NCBI RefSeq assembly: GCF_900105785.1
Contig: NZ_LT629799.1
Span: forward strand, 3,348,001 to 3,412,000
DNA: 64,000 nucleotides
Direction of reading: 5' to 3'
Origin: Microlunatus sagamiharensis
Lineage (GTDB): Bacteria; Actinomycetota; Actinomycetes; Propionibacteriales; Propionibacteriaceae
The notes below the pieces were generated by a model. The model was not told where the DNA came from. It saw only the letters and a list, made by a program, of their open reading frames with translations, and did not search any database. The first letter of the stretch is position 1, and every line of letters begins with the position of its first letter. A program made the translations under genes and the position numbers. Positions 44,623 through 53,450 of this stretch are shown here, one piece after another.

Positions 44623-45606
44623 TCAGAAGTAGGTCGGTTCGCGCAGCGTGTAGTGCTGCTCGAGGGCGGTGACCTCGTCGTCGGTGAGGGTCAGGTCGAG
44701 TGCGGCGACGGCGTCGGTGAGGTGGTGCGGCTTGGTGGCGCCGACGATCGGGGCGTCGACGACCGGGTTGCGCAGCACCCAGGCCAGGGCGACGGTGGCC
44801 ATGGCCACGCCCCGCTCGGTGGCGATGCGTTCGACGGCGTCGATGGTGGCCTTGTCGGTGTCGAGCCATAGCGGTCGGCCCTGGAAGTCGGCTCGGGGGT
44901 TGGTCTGGCTGCGGGTGCTGCCGCTGCTTCCCCAGGGGCGAGCGACCACGCCGGCGGCGAGCGGGCTCCAGGGCAGGCTCCCGACGCCCTGGTCGGCGAG
45001 GAGGCCGAACATCTCGAGCTCTTCGCCGCGCTGGACGAGGTTGTACTGGTCCTGCATGGAGACGAACGTGGTCCAACCGTGCGTCTGAGCGGCGTGCTGC
45101 ATCTTCGCGAACTGCCAGGCGAACATCGACGAGGCGCCGATGTAGCGGGCCTTGCCGGCGCGGACGACGTCGTGCAGGGCCTCCATCGTCTCCTCGACCG
45201 GGGTGCGGGGGTCGAAGCGGTGGACCTGGTAGAGGTCGACGTAGTCGGTGCCGAGGCGGCGCAGCGACGCGTCGATCTGTTCCATCACGGCCTTGCGGGA
45301 CGTGCCGAAGCCGCCCGGGCCGTCGTGCATGTGCTCGGCGACCTTGGTGGCGAGCACGATGTCGTCGCGGCGGGCGACCTGCTTCAGGGCGCGGCCGACG
45401 ATCTCCTCCGAGGAGCCGGCGCTGTAGACGTTCGCGGTGTCCCAGAAGGTGATGCCGAGGTCGACGGCCTGCGCGAAGTACGGCACGGCCTGCTCGTAGG
45501 GCAGCGCCCAGCTCCAGAACGGGGTGTTCCCGTCTCCGAAGCCCATGGTGCCGAGGGCGATGCGGCTGATCTTGAGGCCCGAGGTGCCGAGCTGGGTGTA
45601 CTGCAT
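44623..45606 (-). CDS. Aldo/keto reductase
   Basis: 327-aa NADPH-dependent reductase of the AKR11/AKR13-like group (TIM barrel). The start is MQYTQLGTSGLKISRIALGT. The catalytic tetrad is D and Y in FWDTANVYSAGSSEE, K in IVLATKVAEH and H in LYQVHRFDPR. Cofactor-binding features near the C-terminus include AWVLRNPVVDAPIVGATKPH. The ATG at 45606 is chosen by homology to the family start. Confidence 0.92.
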   Translation of the reverse strand: MQYTQLGTSGLKISRIALGTMGFGDGNTPFWSWALPYEQAVPYFAQAVDLGITFWDTANVYSAGSSEEIVGRALKQVARRDDIVLATKVAEHMHDGPGGFGTSRKAVMEQIDASLRRLGTDYVDLYQVHRFDPRTPVEETMEALHDVVRAGKARYIGASSMFAWQFAKMQHAAQTHGWTTFVSMQDQYNLVQRGEELEMFGLLADQGVGSLPWSPLAAGVVARPWGSSGSTRSQTNPRADFQGRPLWLDTDKATIDAVERIATERGVAMATVALAWVLRNPVVDAPIVGATKPHHLTDAVAALDLTLTDDEVTALEQHYTLREPTYF

Positions 45607-45725
45607 GAGCGAGAGTCCTTCTGTCGTGGTCGTGGTCCGAGCTGGGCCGTTCGTTCGAGCTACGCCGCCGTCCCGGGGGGTTGCGACGGGTTGCCGCCGC
45701 GGCCCGGTGGTTGCTGTCGACGCTG

Positions 45726-46571
45726 TCAGGCGTCGTCGTGGTCGAGGGAGGACGACAGGTCGCGGTAGGCGTCGGCCTGGGCGAGGAGGTCGTTCGCCTT
45801 CTGCTCGGCGGTCTGCACGGCGTCGGCGCCGGCGAGCCAGCGCAGCGGCGGCTCGTCCTGCGCTGCGAGGCCGATCAGGGCGGCGGCGAGCTTGGCGGGG
45901 TCGCCGCCCTGCTTGCCGTTCATCTCCCGCCAGCCGGCGATGGTGTCCTTCGTCCGCGGGGCGTAGTCGTCGATCGACAGCTCGGGCCAGTTCGTCGAGG
46001 AGCCCTCGACCAGCAGCTCGGTGCGGAAGAAGCCGGGTTCGACGATCGTGGTCTGGATGCCGTAGGGAGCGAGGTCGAAGCGGAGCGACTCCATCCACCC
46101 CTCGAGGGCGAACTTCGACGCGCAGTAGGCGGCGACGAACTCCTGCCCGACCAGCCCTGCGGTCGAGCTGAAGGTGATGACATGGCCGCTGCGCTGGGCA
46201 CGCATCACCGGCAGGACCGCCCGGGTCACGTTCAGCGGGCCGAAGAAGTTCGTCTCGATCTGCTGGCGGAACTGGGCCGGGCTGATCTCCTCGAAGAAGC
46301 CGGCGTAGAAGTTGCCGGCGTTGTTCACCAGGACGTCGATACGGCCGAACCGGTCGGTCGCCGCAACAACGGCGGCCTGCGCGGCCTGCTCGTCGGTGAT
46401 GTCGAGCGAGACCGCGAGAAGATCGGGGTGCTCACCGAGGACGTCGGTGACCTTCTGCGCGTCGCGTGCGGTGGCCACGACCGCATGGCCCGCCTTGAGG
46501 GCCGCCTTGGCGATGTCGACGCCCATGCCGCGCGCTGCGCCGGTGATGAACCAGACCTTCGTGTCACTCAT
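45726..46571 (-). CDS. SDR-family oxidoreductase
   Basis: 281-aa short-chain dehydrogenase with TGAARGMG, NNAG, S in FSSTAGL and YCASKFALEG. The C-terminal region (DDYAPRTKDTIAGWREMNGK) is extended as in the SDR group often next to MmyB-type regulators. It is first of the leftward redox genes and divergent from the XRE regulator. Confidence 0.9.
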   Translation of the reverse strand: MSDTKVWFITGAARGMGVDIAKAALKAGHAVVATARDAQKVTDVLGEHPDLLAVSLDITDEQAAQAAVVAATDRFGRIDVLVNNAGNFYAGFFEEISPAQFRQQIETNFFGPLNVTRAVLPVMRAQRSGHVITFSSTAGLVGQEFVAAYCASKFALEGWMESLRFDLAPYGIQTTIVEPGFFRTELLVEGSSTNWPELSIDDYAPRTKDTIAGWREMNGKQGGDPAKLAAALIGLAAQDEPPLRWLAGADAVQTAEQKANDLLAQADAYRDLSSSLDHDDA

Positions 46572-46595
46572 GTGTGTGCCTTCTCCCGAGGTGTG

Positions 46596-46612
46596 CTTGA
46601 CGTTCAGTCAAG
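46596..46612. promoter_or_regulatory. Palindromic operator candidate
   Basis: CTTGAC-GTTCA-GTCAAG is a perfect 6-bp dyad with a 5-base spacer, 25 bases upstream of the SDR start and between divergent genes. It may bind the XRE regulator. Confidence 0.5.
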
Positions 46613-46634
46613 GCCCCGGGCGGGCGGGGAGGGA

Positions 46635-46664
46635 GTCCCTGGCTATCCAGTGACTGCCAGGGAC
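46635..46664. promoter_or_regulatory. Inverted repeat in divergent promoter region
   Basis: GTCCCTGGC and GCCAGGGAC form a perfect 9-bp dyad with a 12-base spacer, 37 bases before the XRE start. It is a second operator candidate or a leader hairpin. Confidence 0.45.
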
Positions 46665-46700
46665 CCCCTAAGTCCCGACGTGGCGCGTACGTTCACCCTC

Positions 46701-47621
46701 ATGGACAGCCGCAGCGAGATGCGTGAGTTCCTGGTCTCCCGGCGAGCCCGGCTCACACCCGAGGAGGTCGGCCTGCCCGACTTCGGCGGTCGTCGCCGGG
46801 TCCCGGGTCTGCGCCGTGAAGAGGTCGCGCTGGTCGCCGGGATCAGCGTCGAGTACTACACCCGACTTGAACGGGGTAGCTCGACCGGGATGAGCGAGTC
46901 CGTGATCGACGCGGTCAGCCGCGCCTTGCAGCTCGACGAGGCCGAGCACACCCACCTGTGGAACCTCGCCCGGGCGTCGTGCACCGCGTCGAAGCAACGC
47001 ACCTCCAGCCGGACCCAACCGGTCACCGCGGGACTGCAGCAGCTCCTCGACGCGATGCAGGACGTGCCCGCCATCGTGCAGAACGGTCGCCTCGACGTGA
47101 TCGCCAGCAACCGCCTCGGGGCGGCGTTCTACTCCGAGTTGTACGCCTCGGGGGACCGACCCCCCAACTTCGGGCGCTTCGTCTTCCTCGAGCCCCGAGC
47201 CCAGGTGTTCTACCGCGACTGGCAGGACGCAGCCGTGCAGACCGTCGCGATCCTGCGCGGCGCCGCCGGCCGGACACCCCACGACCGCTCGCTCAGCAAC
47301 CTCGTCGGAGAGCTCGCCACCCGCAGCGACACGTTCCGCACCCTGTGGGCCTCCCAGGTGGTGCGCGAGCACCGGTCCGGCGACAAACGCGTCCACCACC
47401 CCGTCGTCGGCGACCTCGACCTGACCTTCGAGGGGATGGAACCAGCCACCGGGAAGGGCTTGCTCCTCACCGCCTACAGCGCCAAGCCCGGCACCCCCTC
47501 CCACGACGGCCTCCGCCTCCTCGCGAACTGGGCCGCGACCAACGACGCCGCCGCCAAGGACGCCGCCGCGGTCAAGGACGCTGCCGCGAGCTCCTCGCTC
47601 GACCAACCCACGTCCGGCTGA
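46701..47621 (+). CDS. XRE-family regulator with MmyB-type ligand-binding domain
   Basis: 306-aa regulator. The N-terminal helix-turn-helix covers about residues 1-75 (LRREEVALVAGISVEYYTRL, then ERGSSTGMSESVIDAVSRAL). The rest is a PAS-like MmyB domain (VPAIVQNGRLDVIASNRLGA, then FGRFVFLEPRAQVFYRDWQD) that binds fatty-acyl-type ligands in characterised members. The C-terminus is Ala/Lys-rich. It is divergent from the SDR/AKR/quinone reductase genes, its likely targets. The frame past its TGA at 47619-47621 stays open through a repeat (see repeat entry). Confidence 0.9.
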   Translation: MDSRSEMREFLVSRRARLTPEEVGLPDFGGRRRVPGLRREEVALVAGISVEYYTRLERGSSTGMSESVIDAVSRALQLDEAEHTHLWNLARASCTASKQRTSSRTQPVTAGLQQLLDAMQDVPAIVQNGRLDVIASNRLGAAFYSELYASGDRPPNFGRFVFLEPRAQVFYRDWQDAAVQTVAILRGAAGRTPHDRSLSNLVGELATRSDTFRTLWASQVVREHRSGDKRVHHPVVGDLDLTFEGMEPATGKGLLLTAYSAKPGTPSHDGLRLLANWAATNDAAAKDAAAVKDAAASSSLDQPTSG

Positions 47622-47645
47622 ACCTCGAGGTCGGCTGCTTCACAG

Positions 47646-47714
47646 GTCGACTACCCCTACGTCGACCGCCCCAAGGTCGACCGCCCCAAGGTCGACCGCC
47701 CCAAGGTCGACCGC
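47646..47714. repeat. 15-bp tandem repeat
   Basis: About 4.6 copies of a 15-bp unit, GTCGACCGCCCCAAG, the first copy diverged. The period is a multiple of three and, in the reading frame of the upstream regulator beyond its stop, encodes VDRPK units. No gene is otherwise supported in 47622-47820. Confidence 0.85.
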
Positions 47715-47820
47715 TGCGTCGTCGACACCCGCCTTAGCACCTCCGAAGTCGTCGTCCGCCGTCCCTGCCCGCCCGACTTCTGACCCTGCCCCCTAACCAC
47801 CCGGAAAGCGACGTGAACAA

Positions 47821-48582
47821 ATGGCTCGACTCGAAGGCTCCGTGACGATCGTGACCGGCGCCGGTCGCGGCGTCGGCCGAGCGACAGCGCAGCGACTGGC
47901 GGCCGACGGCGCCCGGCTCGGACTCACCGACGTCGACGCCGCCGCGCTGGAGGAGACCACGGCGCTGGTCCGCGAGGCGGGCGGCGCAGCCGTCGCCACC
48001 GCCGGCGACATCGTGGACCCCGCAACTATCGACGACCTCACCGGCCAGGTCGTCGCCGCGTACGGCCGGGTCGACGGGCTGGTCAACAACGCCGGCATCG
48101 TGATCGCGAAACCGATCCTCGAGTACACCGTCGCCGACTTCGACCGGCTGATGCACGTCAACGTCCTCGCCCACCTCGTCACCGCGCAACGCGTCGTCCC
48201 CGAGATGGTGAAGACCGGTAGCGGGTCAGTCGTGAACGTCGCCTCGATCGGCGCCCTCGCCGCCATCCCGCTCGTCGGGGTCTACTGCGCCTCCAAGGCC
48301 GCCGTGCTCGGCTTCACCCGCTCCCTCGCCCTCGAGCACGCCCCCGCCATCCGAGTCAACGCCGTCTGCCCCGGCGGGATCGAGACCGAGATGGCCGAAG
48401 AGCACATCCGCAGCTTCGCCACCCGCGAGGAGGCCATCACCACCCTCGCCGGACGACAGATGCTGAAGCGCTACGCCCGACCCGAGGAGATCGCCAACGC
48501 CATCGCCTTCCTCGTCAGCGACGACTCCTCCTTCATCACCGGAGCAGCCATCCCCGTCGAAGCCGGCTGGACCGCCTGGTGA
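47821..48582 (+). CDS. SDR-family oxidoreductase (3-oxoacyl reductase type)
   Basis: 253-aa classical SDR with TGAGRGVG, NNAG, VASIGAL and YCASK. An Asp at the end of strand 2 (GLTDVDAAAL) favours NAD. The closing RYARPEEIANAIAFLVSDDS, ITGAAIPVEAGW matches FabG-like enzymes. The start follows GGAAAGCGACGTGAACAA. Its stop overlaps the GTG of the next gene by four bases, so the two act together. Confidence 0.9.
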   Translation: MARLEGSVTIVTGAGRGVGRATAQRLAADGARLGLTDVDAAALEETTALVREAGGAAVATAGDIVDPATIDDLTGQVVAAYGRVDGLVNNAGIVIAKPILEYTVADFDRLMHVNVLAHLVTAQRVVPEMVKTGSGSVVNVASIGALAAIPLVGVYCASKAAVLGFTRSLALEHAPAIRVNAVCPGGIETEMAEEHIRSFATREEAITTLAGRQMLKRYARPEEIANAIAFLVSDDSSFITGAAIPVEAGWTAW

Positions 48583-49574
48583 GCGCACCCGACGACGCAG
48601 CACCCACGTTGAGGCCCGCTCCCGCTAAGCGGACCGGCCCGAGAATCAAGCGGTCCGACGTCGAGGACGCACGTCGCCGGATCGCGGGCCACATCCGCAC
48701 CACCCCCGTCATGAAGCTCGACCAGCAGCTCGTCGAGCACGGCTACGTCAAGCTCGAGATGTTCCAGCACACCGGCACCTTCAAGGCCCGAGGAGCGTTC
48801 AACCGCATCCTCCGCGCCCACGAGGACGGCCAGCTCGACCCAGCCGTCGGGATCGTCGTCGCCTCCGGCGGTAACGCCGGCCTCGCCAACGCCTACGCCG
48901 CCGCGAAGCTCGGCGTCCCGGCCACCGTCTACGTCCCCGAGACCGCACCCCCCGTCAAAGTGGCGCGACTCCAGCGCTACGGCGCCCGCGTCGTCCAAAC
49001 CGGAACCGACTACGCCACCGCCTACGACGCCGCCCAGCAAGAGACCGCCCGCACCGGCGCGCTCTACTGCCACGCCTACGACCAGCCCGACATCGCCGCC
49101 GGCGCCGGAACCCTCGCCCTCGAGCTCGGTGATCAGATCGACGGACCCATCGACACCGTCGTCGTCGCCGTCGGCGGTGGCGGGCTCATGGCCGGGGTCG
49201 CCACCGCCCTCGACGGCACCGCCCGCGTCGTCGGCGTCGAACCCGAAGGCGCCGCCGCACTGCGCGCCGCACTCGACAACAACACCCCGACCGACGTCAC
49301 CATCTCCAGCGTCGCCGGCGACTCACTCGGAGCCCGCCGCCTTGGCGACATCGCCTTCGAGACCACCACCCGCACCCCGATCCGCAGCATCGTCGTCACC
49401 GACGATGCGATCACCGCAGCCCGCAGCCTGCTATGGGACCAGTACCGCCTCGTCGTCGAACACGGCGCCGCCACCGCCCTCGCCGCCCTCACCTCCGGCG
49501 CCTATCAACCCCACCCCGACGAGAACGTCGTCATCGTCCTGTGCGGCGCCAACACCAATCTCAACGACCTCTAG
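48579..49574 (+). CDS. PLP-dependent serine/threonine dehydratase family protein
   Basis: 331-aa fold-type II PLP enzyme. The PLP lysine is K69 in MFQHTGTFKARGAFNRILRA, the phosphate-binding loop is VVAVGGGGLMAGVATAL and the substrate-binding SGGNAGLANAYAAAKLG replaces the usual SSGNHG form. C-terminal serine and effector elements follow (VIVLCGANTNLNDL). It lacks an ACT regulatory domain, so it is a biodegradative or catabolic form. Coupled to the preceding SDR by a GTGA overlap; the substrate is a hydroxy-amino acid by family. Confidence 0.88.
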   Translation: MSAPDDAAPTLRPAPAKRTGPRIKRSDVEDARRRIAGHIRTTPVMKLDQQLVEHGYVKLEMFQHTGTFKARGAFNRILRAHEDGQLDPAVGIVVASGGNAGLANAYAAAKLGVPATVYVPETAPPVKVARLQRYGARVVQTGTDYATAYDAAQQETARTGALYCHAYDQPDIAAGAGTLALELGDQIDGPIDTVVVAVGGGGLMAGVATALDGTARVVGVEPEGAAALRAALDNNTPTDVTISSVAGDSLGARRLGDIAFETTTRTPIRSIVVTDDAITAARSLLWDQYRLVVEHGAATALAALTSGAYQPHPDENVVIVLCGANTNLNDL

Positions 49575-49784
49575 ATGTTGCGGTTCATGAGGTTGGTGAC
49601 GCTGGGGTCATAGAAGAGGCAGGCCCTGGCGGAGGATGAGCAGCCGATCACGGGCTGGCAGAGCCGTTCGATGCTCCCGGCAGTCGGCGTGTCGTTACCC
49701 GCACACGTTGGAGCACGGCAGGTCGCTGCGGCTTGACTTTAAGCGCTTCAGGTTCTTCATGATGATGGAGACTTAGCGTTCGGA
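49575..49784. other. Gap with remnant sequence
   Basis: About 210 bases after the dehydratase gene. A minus-strand stretch (IERLCQPVIGCSSSARACLF) reads coding-like but is short and interrupted. No gene is supported. Confidence 0.45.
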
Positions 49785-50141
49785 GTGGTCGATGTCCGTG
49801 ACGTCGTCGACGCTCACCTGCGGGCACTGGTTACCCCCGCAGCGGTCGGGCAGCGGTTCATCGCCGTCGGGCAGGCGCCGGTCAGCATGGTCGAGATCGC
49901 GCAGATACTGCGAGCCGGCCTCGGTGCTGCCGGCGCGCGGGTACCCCGACGCCGACTGCCGTCGTGGCTGGTCCGTGCTCTCGCGCTGTTTCGGCCCGGG
50001 CTGCGCGCGATGGTGCCCGAGCTGGGAAAACGCAAACAGATCAGCAACTCGAAGGCTCGCATCCTCCTCGGCTGGGAACCACGTCCGCTGCAGGCAACCG
50101 TCCTCGACACAGCCCGGAGTCTGCTGATTATCACCGGCTGA
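49785..50141 (+). pseudogene. Remnant of an NAD-dependent epimerase/dehydratase
   Basis: 118-codon open frame that looks like the C-terminal third of an extended SDR (VVDVRDVVDAHLRALV, then SNSKARILLGWEPRPLQAT). The NAD-binding N-terminal half and the YxxxK site are missing, and no proper start is present. It is a 5'-truncated remnant, consistent with decay in this accessory stretch. Confidence 0.65.
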
Positions 50142-50409
50142 GCAGGCCTTCCCGGATAACGTGAGCCGTCGGTCGCTGGGGGGCCGACCGTCGTCACAAG
50201 CCGTCCGTTCAGCGGCACATGAAGGGACTCGATCTCGGTTGACGGAGCGAGGCTGAAGCCCTTCTCGTATGACCCGCCCGCGAAGATGCTCGCTCGACGG
50301 GGTTGCTACGAAGACCCACAACCTGCTGCATCTAGGTCCTAGCGGGATCCACGTGTCCCGGAGCCCGTCCGTCCCTCAGCAGCGGAGCAGGAGCAGGAGC
50401 GAACTCGGC
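50142..50409. other. Intergenic gap at right edge of accessory stretch
   Basis: No gene or tRNA was seen between the epimerase remnant and the dCTP deaminase gene. The sequence is less GC-rich than the flanks and includes a short GGAGCA direct repeat near 50390. Confidence 0.5.
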
Positions 50410-50985
50410 TCAGACGTCCCCGCGCACGAAACCCAGGTGCGAACGGCTCGGGGTCGGGCCGCGCTGGCCCTGGTAGCGCGAGGAGTAGATGGCGGAGCCG
50501 TACGGGTGCTCGGCGGGCGAGGTGAGGTTGAAGAAGCAGAGCTGGCCGATCTTCATGCCCGGCCAGAGCTTGATCGGCAGCGTCGCGACGTTGGACAGCT
50601 CGAGCGTCACGTGGCCGGAGAAGCCGGGGTCGATGAAGCCGGCGGTCGCGTGCGTCAGCAGCCCCAGGCGGCCGAGCGAGGACTTGCCCTCCACCCGCGC
50701 CGCGACGTCGTCGGGCAGCGTCACGACCTCGAAGATCGACCCGAGCGCGAACTCGCCAGGGTGCAGGATGAACGGCTCGTCGCCCTCGACCTCGACCGCT
50801 CGGGTGAGGTCCGGCTGCTCCTCGGCTGGGTCGATGTGGGGGTAGCGGTGGTTCTCGAAGACGCGGAAGTAGCGGTCGAGCCGCACATCGATGCTCGAGG
50901 GCTGCACCAGCCCCGGGTCGTACGGGTCGAGCGCGATGCGACCGGCCTCGACCTGGGCGCGGATGTCGCGGTCGGAGAGCAGCAT
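50410..50985 (-). CDS. dcd: dCTP deaminase
   Basis: 191-aa nucleotide-metabolism enzyme that deaminates dCTP toward dUTP/dUMP. The start [20 protein letters not shown] and core [40 protein letters not shown] and [20 protein letters not shown] are conserved, with the catalytic Glu in the VTLELSN segment. Length and sequence resemble the actinobacterial bifunctional dCTP deaminase/dUTPase. ATG 50985 is chosen over an upstream start at 51027. Cytoplasmic, and probably housekeeping. Confidence 0.94.
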   Translation of the reverse strand: MLLSDRDIRAQVEAGRIALDPYDPGLVQPSSIDVRLDRYFRVFENHRYPHIDPAEEQPDLTRAVEVEGDEPFILHPGEFALGSIFEVVTLPDDVAARVEGKSSLGRLGLLTHATAGFIDPGFSGHVTLELSNVATLPIKLWPGMKIGQLCFFNLTSPAEHPYGSAIYSSRYQGQRGPTPSRSHLGFVRGDV

Positions 50986-51055
50986 GGGCGCGACCCTATC
51001 CGTCCGCCCCGGGCGGGCCGCCGGCACGCAGTGAGGTCGTGGCCGCCGCCGACGT

Positions 51056-51601
51056 TCACCGGTCTCCGGGCGGGGGCCCCTCCTGCGGGTCCTGCAGCTG
51101 GCTGGTGAGGACGTGGAGCTCGTCGCGCAGCCGCTCGATCCTGACCGCGTCGAAGCGGCTGTGCTCCACGACCTGGGCCTGGGCCCGGGCCGCCTGCTGC
51201 TCGAGGGCGCGCCCCGCGTCGGTGAGCGTCAGGCGGCGCAGGCGTCCGTCCTGGGGGTCGGGCTTGCGCTCGAGGAGCCGTTCGCGGCTCAGGCGGTCCA
51301 GGATGGGGCTCAGGCCGTGGACGGGGAGGTCGAGCCGGGCGGCGAGCTCGGTCACGGTCAGGTCGTCGCGTTCCCAGAGCGCCATCAGGACGATGTACTG
51401 GGGGTAGGTCAGGCCGAGGGCCCCCAGCAGCGGCCGGTAGGTGCGGATGACCGCGTTGGAGGCGCTGTAGAGCGCGAAGCAGAGCTGCTCGTCGAGCCGC
51501 AGCGGGTCGAGCCCGGCCGTGCCCCCGTCGTCGCCGACCTGCTCGCTGCTCGCCCGCACGAGGAGTCGGGGCTCGGAGCCAGGAGCAGGTGCAGGCGTCA
51601 C
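51056..51601 (-). CDS. MarR-family regulator, OhrR-like
   Basis: About 181 aa. The N-terminal tail is disordered, then [20 protein letters not shown] contains the conserved Cys that senses organic peroxide in OhrR. The winged helix follows ([20 protein letters not shown], then [20 protein letters not shown]). The GTG at 51601 is preferred because GAGAGGAAGG precedes it. No ohr peroxidase gene is adjacent, so its target is not clear from this window. Confidence 0.85.
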   Translation of the reverse strand: MTPAPAPGSEPRLLVRASSEQVGDDGGTAGLDPLRLDEQLCFALYSASNAVIRTYRPLLGALGLTYPQYIVLMALWERDDLTVTELAARLDLPVHGLSPILDRLSRERLLERKPDPQDGRLRRLTLTDAGRALEQQAARAQAQVVEHSRFDAVRIERLRDELHVLTSQLQDPQEGPPPGDR

Positions 51602-51617
51602 GGCAGGAGCCTTCCTC

Positions 51618-52469
51618 TCAGATCCCGGCACTGTAGTGGGCGGCGATCGTGCTCGCGCTGAGGACGCTGGTGTAGTACGCGGCGTAGCCGAGCTGGCCGT
51701 TGAAGTAGTAGGGCGTCGCGCTCCCGGGCCACCCGCTGAGATTGCCGTAGCCGATCCGCCAGTAACCGGTGTTGTTCTCCGCGGTGTACGCGGTGGTGAT
51801 CGGCGTCCCCACGCTCTGCCCGTCGACGTAGAGCGTCAGCCCGGCCGTGCTGGAGAAGGTGGCGGCCGCGTGGTGCCAGGCGCCGTTGTTGTAGCTCGCC
51901 GTGGAGGTGACGGTGCGGGTGCCGCCGGAGTAGATGCCGAAGGTGACCTGCCCGGTGCTGTTGAGGTAGAGGTGGCGGTCGTAGCTGCCACCGGCACCCG
52001 TGGCGGAGTTGTTGAGCCCGATCAGGTAGCCGCCGGCGGTGCTGGTGCGGAACCAGATCTCGAGGGTGAAGACCTGCGGGCTGGACTGGGCCGTGGGCGA
52101 CACGAGCAGGGTGTTGGTGCCGTTGAACGTGGTGCTGCCGTCCCGGTCGCGGGCGCACGCGTTCGCGCCGGAGTGGACGGGCGTGCCGGTGTAGGTGGCG
52201 GTGCGCCGGTTCCCGGAGGTGTCGACGGCGGTCGTGCCGACGGGGTTGTCCGACAGCGGGTAGAGGAAGTACGGGGTGGGGGTGCCGGTGGCGTAGGTCC
52301 AGGCACAGCTGTCGCCGGTCGCGACGCCGGCGGTGTCGGTGCTGTTGGTGACCTTGGCGGTGAAGGCCGACCACGTGCCCGGGACGAGCAGCATCACGGC
52401 GCTGACCACGACCGTGGCCACGGACACCAGCACCCTCGACGGGCCGGGCCGGGAGGACGGTCGGTTCAC
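51618..52469 (-). CDS. LamG-domain exported protein with SipW-type signal
   Basis: 283-aa protein with an N-terminal signal (VLVSVATVVVSAVMLLVPGT) followed by the motif WSAFTAKVTNSTDTA, which resembles the cleavage region of SipW-dependent proteins. Residues about 75-280 form a LamG/concanavalin-like jelly roll (FTLEIWFRTSTAGGYLIGLN, then WHHAAATFSSTAGLTLYVDG), probably a carbohydrate- or surface-binding module. Its GTG overlaps the sipW-like gene stop by four bases. It is likely a cell-surface or matrix protein. Confidence 0.85.
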   Translation of the reverse strand: MNRPSSRPGPSRVLVSVATVVVSAVMLLVPGTWSAFTAKVTNSTDTAGVATGDSCAWTYATGTPTPYFLYPLSDNPVGTTAVDTSGNRRTATYTGTPVHSGANACARDRDGSTTFNGTNTLLVSPTAQSSPQVFTLEIWFRTSTAGGYLIGLNNSATGAGGSYDRHLYLNSTGQVTFGIYSGGTRTVTSTASYNNGAWHHAAATFSSTAGLTLYVDGQSVGTPITTAYTAENNTGYWRIGYGNLSGWPGSATPYYFNGQLGYAAYYTSVLSASTIAAHYSAGI

Positions 52470-53401
52470 GACCGCCCGTCCGCCGGCGCGGGCTCGGCGA
52501 GGCCGACGACGAGGACCCACAGCATCGGCAGCAGGCAGACGGCTCCCACCGCGACGAGCCACCAGCCGGTGAGGTGGGCCGTGCCGTCGACCACGAGCGG
52601 GTGCCCCGGGCCGGGCGGCGCGACGACGACGGAGCCGACCTGCCCGGAGAGGAGGTCGACGTGCTGGCCGGGGGCCCCGTGGACCCGGGTCGGCAGCATC
52701 CCGGCCGAGGAGATCGTGGCGCGCAGCGTGGTGCCGTCGCTGTCCGTGGTGGTCGCCACCAGCACGGGGTGCACGAAGGGGCGCAGCAGCGCAGCCACCG
52801 CGGCGAACAGCAGGCAGGTTCCGATCACCCGGGCGCTGGAACGCCAGCGCAGGGGCACCCACAGCCCCGTGGCCAGGCGCAGGACCATCGAGCCGAGCAG
52901 CACGATCGGCAGCGTCCGTGCCAGCCAGCCCAGCCCCTGGCCGTGCCAGACGACCTTCCCCACGAGGAGCTCCTGGGTCACGGGCCACGGGTCGACCGCA
53001 CCGTTCTCGTCACCCTGGACCCGCACGGCCCCACCGGGCTCGACGCCGACGACGCGGTGGGTGTACATCGAGCGCAGGTTCGGCGGGCGGTAGGTCACGA
53101 TGTCGCCCACCCCGAGCGTCTCGACGGGGCGCGGCCTGGTGAGGATCAGGCTGCCGACCGGGACCGCCGTCCCCATCGAGCCGGTCTCGACGACCGCCCA
53201 CCGACCCCCCGAGGCCCGCCACGCGGTGGGGACCGCGAAGAGGACGGCGAGCCCGACGACGAGCAGCACCACGAGCAGGGGGGATGGCGCCGACCCCTCC
53301 ACCGGCCCTCCGCCCGCCGCGGCGAGCAGGGACCTGCCCCGCCCGCCCCGGGTGCGGGTGGCGGTCGGGGCGGGGCGGTGGGCCGAGGGCCACGTGGTCA
53401 T
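52466..53401 (-). CDS. sipW: Signal peptidase I, SipW (ER) type
   Basis: 311-aa membrane protease. A membrane span (LLVVLLVVGLAVLFAVPTAW) precedes the nucleophile S75 in VVETGSMGTAVPVGS. H115 in MYTHRVVGVEPGG takes the place of the Lys of ordinary signal peptidases, as in SipW. The rest has two more hydrophobic regions and a C-terminal span, making it longer than Bacillus SipW. It sits between its two probable substrates (TasA-like and LamG proteins). Confidence 0.9.
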   Translation of the reverse strand: MTTWPSAHRPAPTATRTRGGRGRSLLAAAGGGPVEGSAPSPLLVVLLVVGLAVLFAVPTAWRASGGRWAVVETGSMGTAVPVGSLILTRPRPVETLGVGDIVTYRPPNLRSMYTHRVVGVEPGGAVRVQGDENGAVDPWPVTQELLVGKVVWHGQGLGWLARTLPIVLLGSMVLRLATGLWVPLRWRSSARVIGTCLLFAAVAALLRPFVHPVLVATTTDSDGTTLRATISSAGMLPTRVHGAPGQHVDLLSGQVGSVVVAPPGPGHPLVVDGTAHLTGWWLVAVGAVCLLPMLWVLVVGLAEPAPADGRS

Positions 53402-53450
53402 CTGCGGTGCTCTTTCGTCACGATCGGCTCGACGCCGACCACGCGGTGGG

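Noticed and set aside
47646-47714. Possible CRISPR array
   Set aside because: The units are direct tandem repeats of 15 bp without spacers, so this is a simple tandem repeat.
49575-50409. An insertion sequence or prophage edge
   Set aside because: No transposase or integrase frame, terminal inverted repeats or target duplication could be identified, only remnants.
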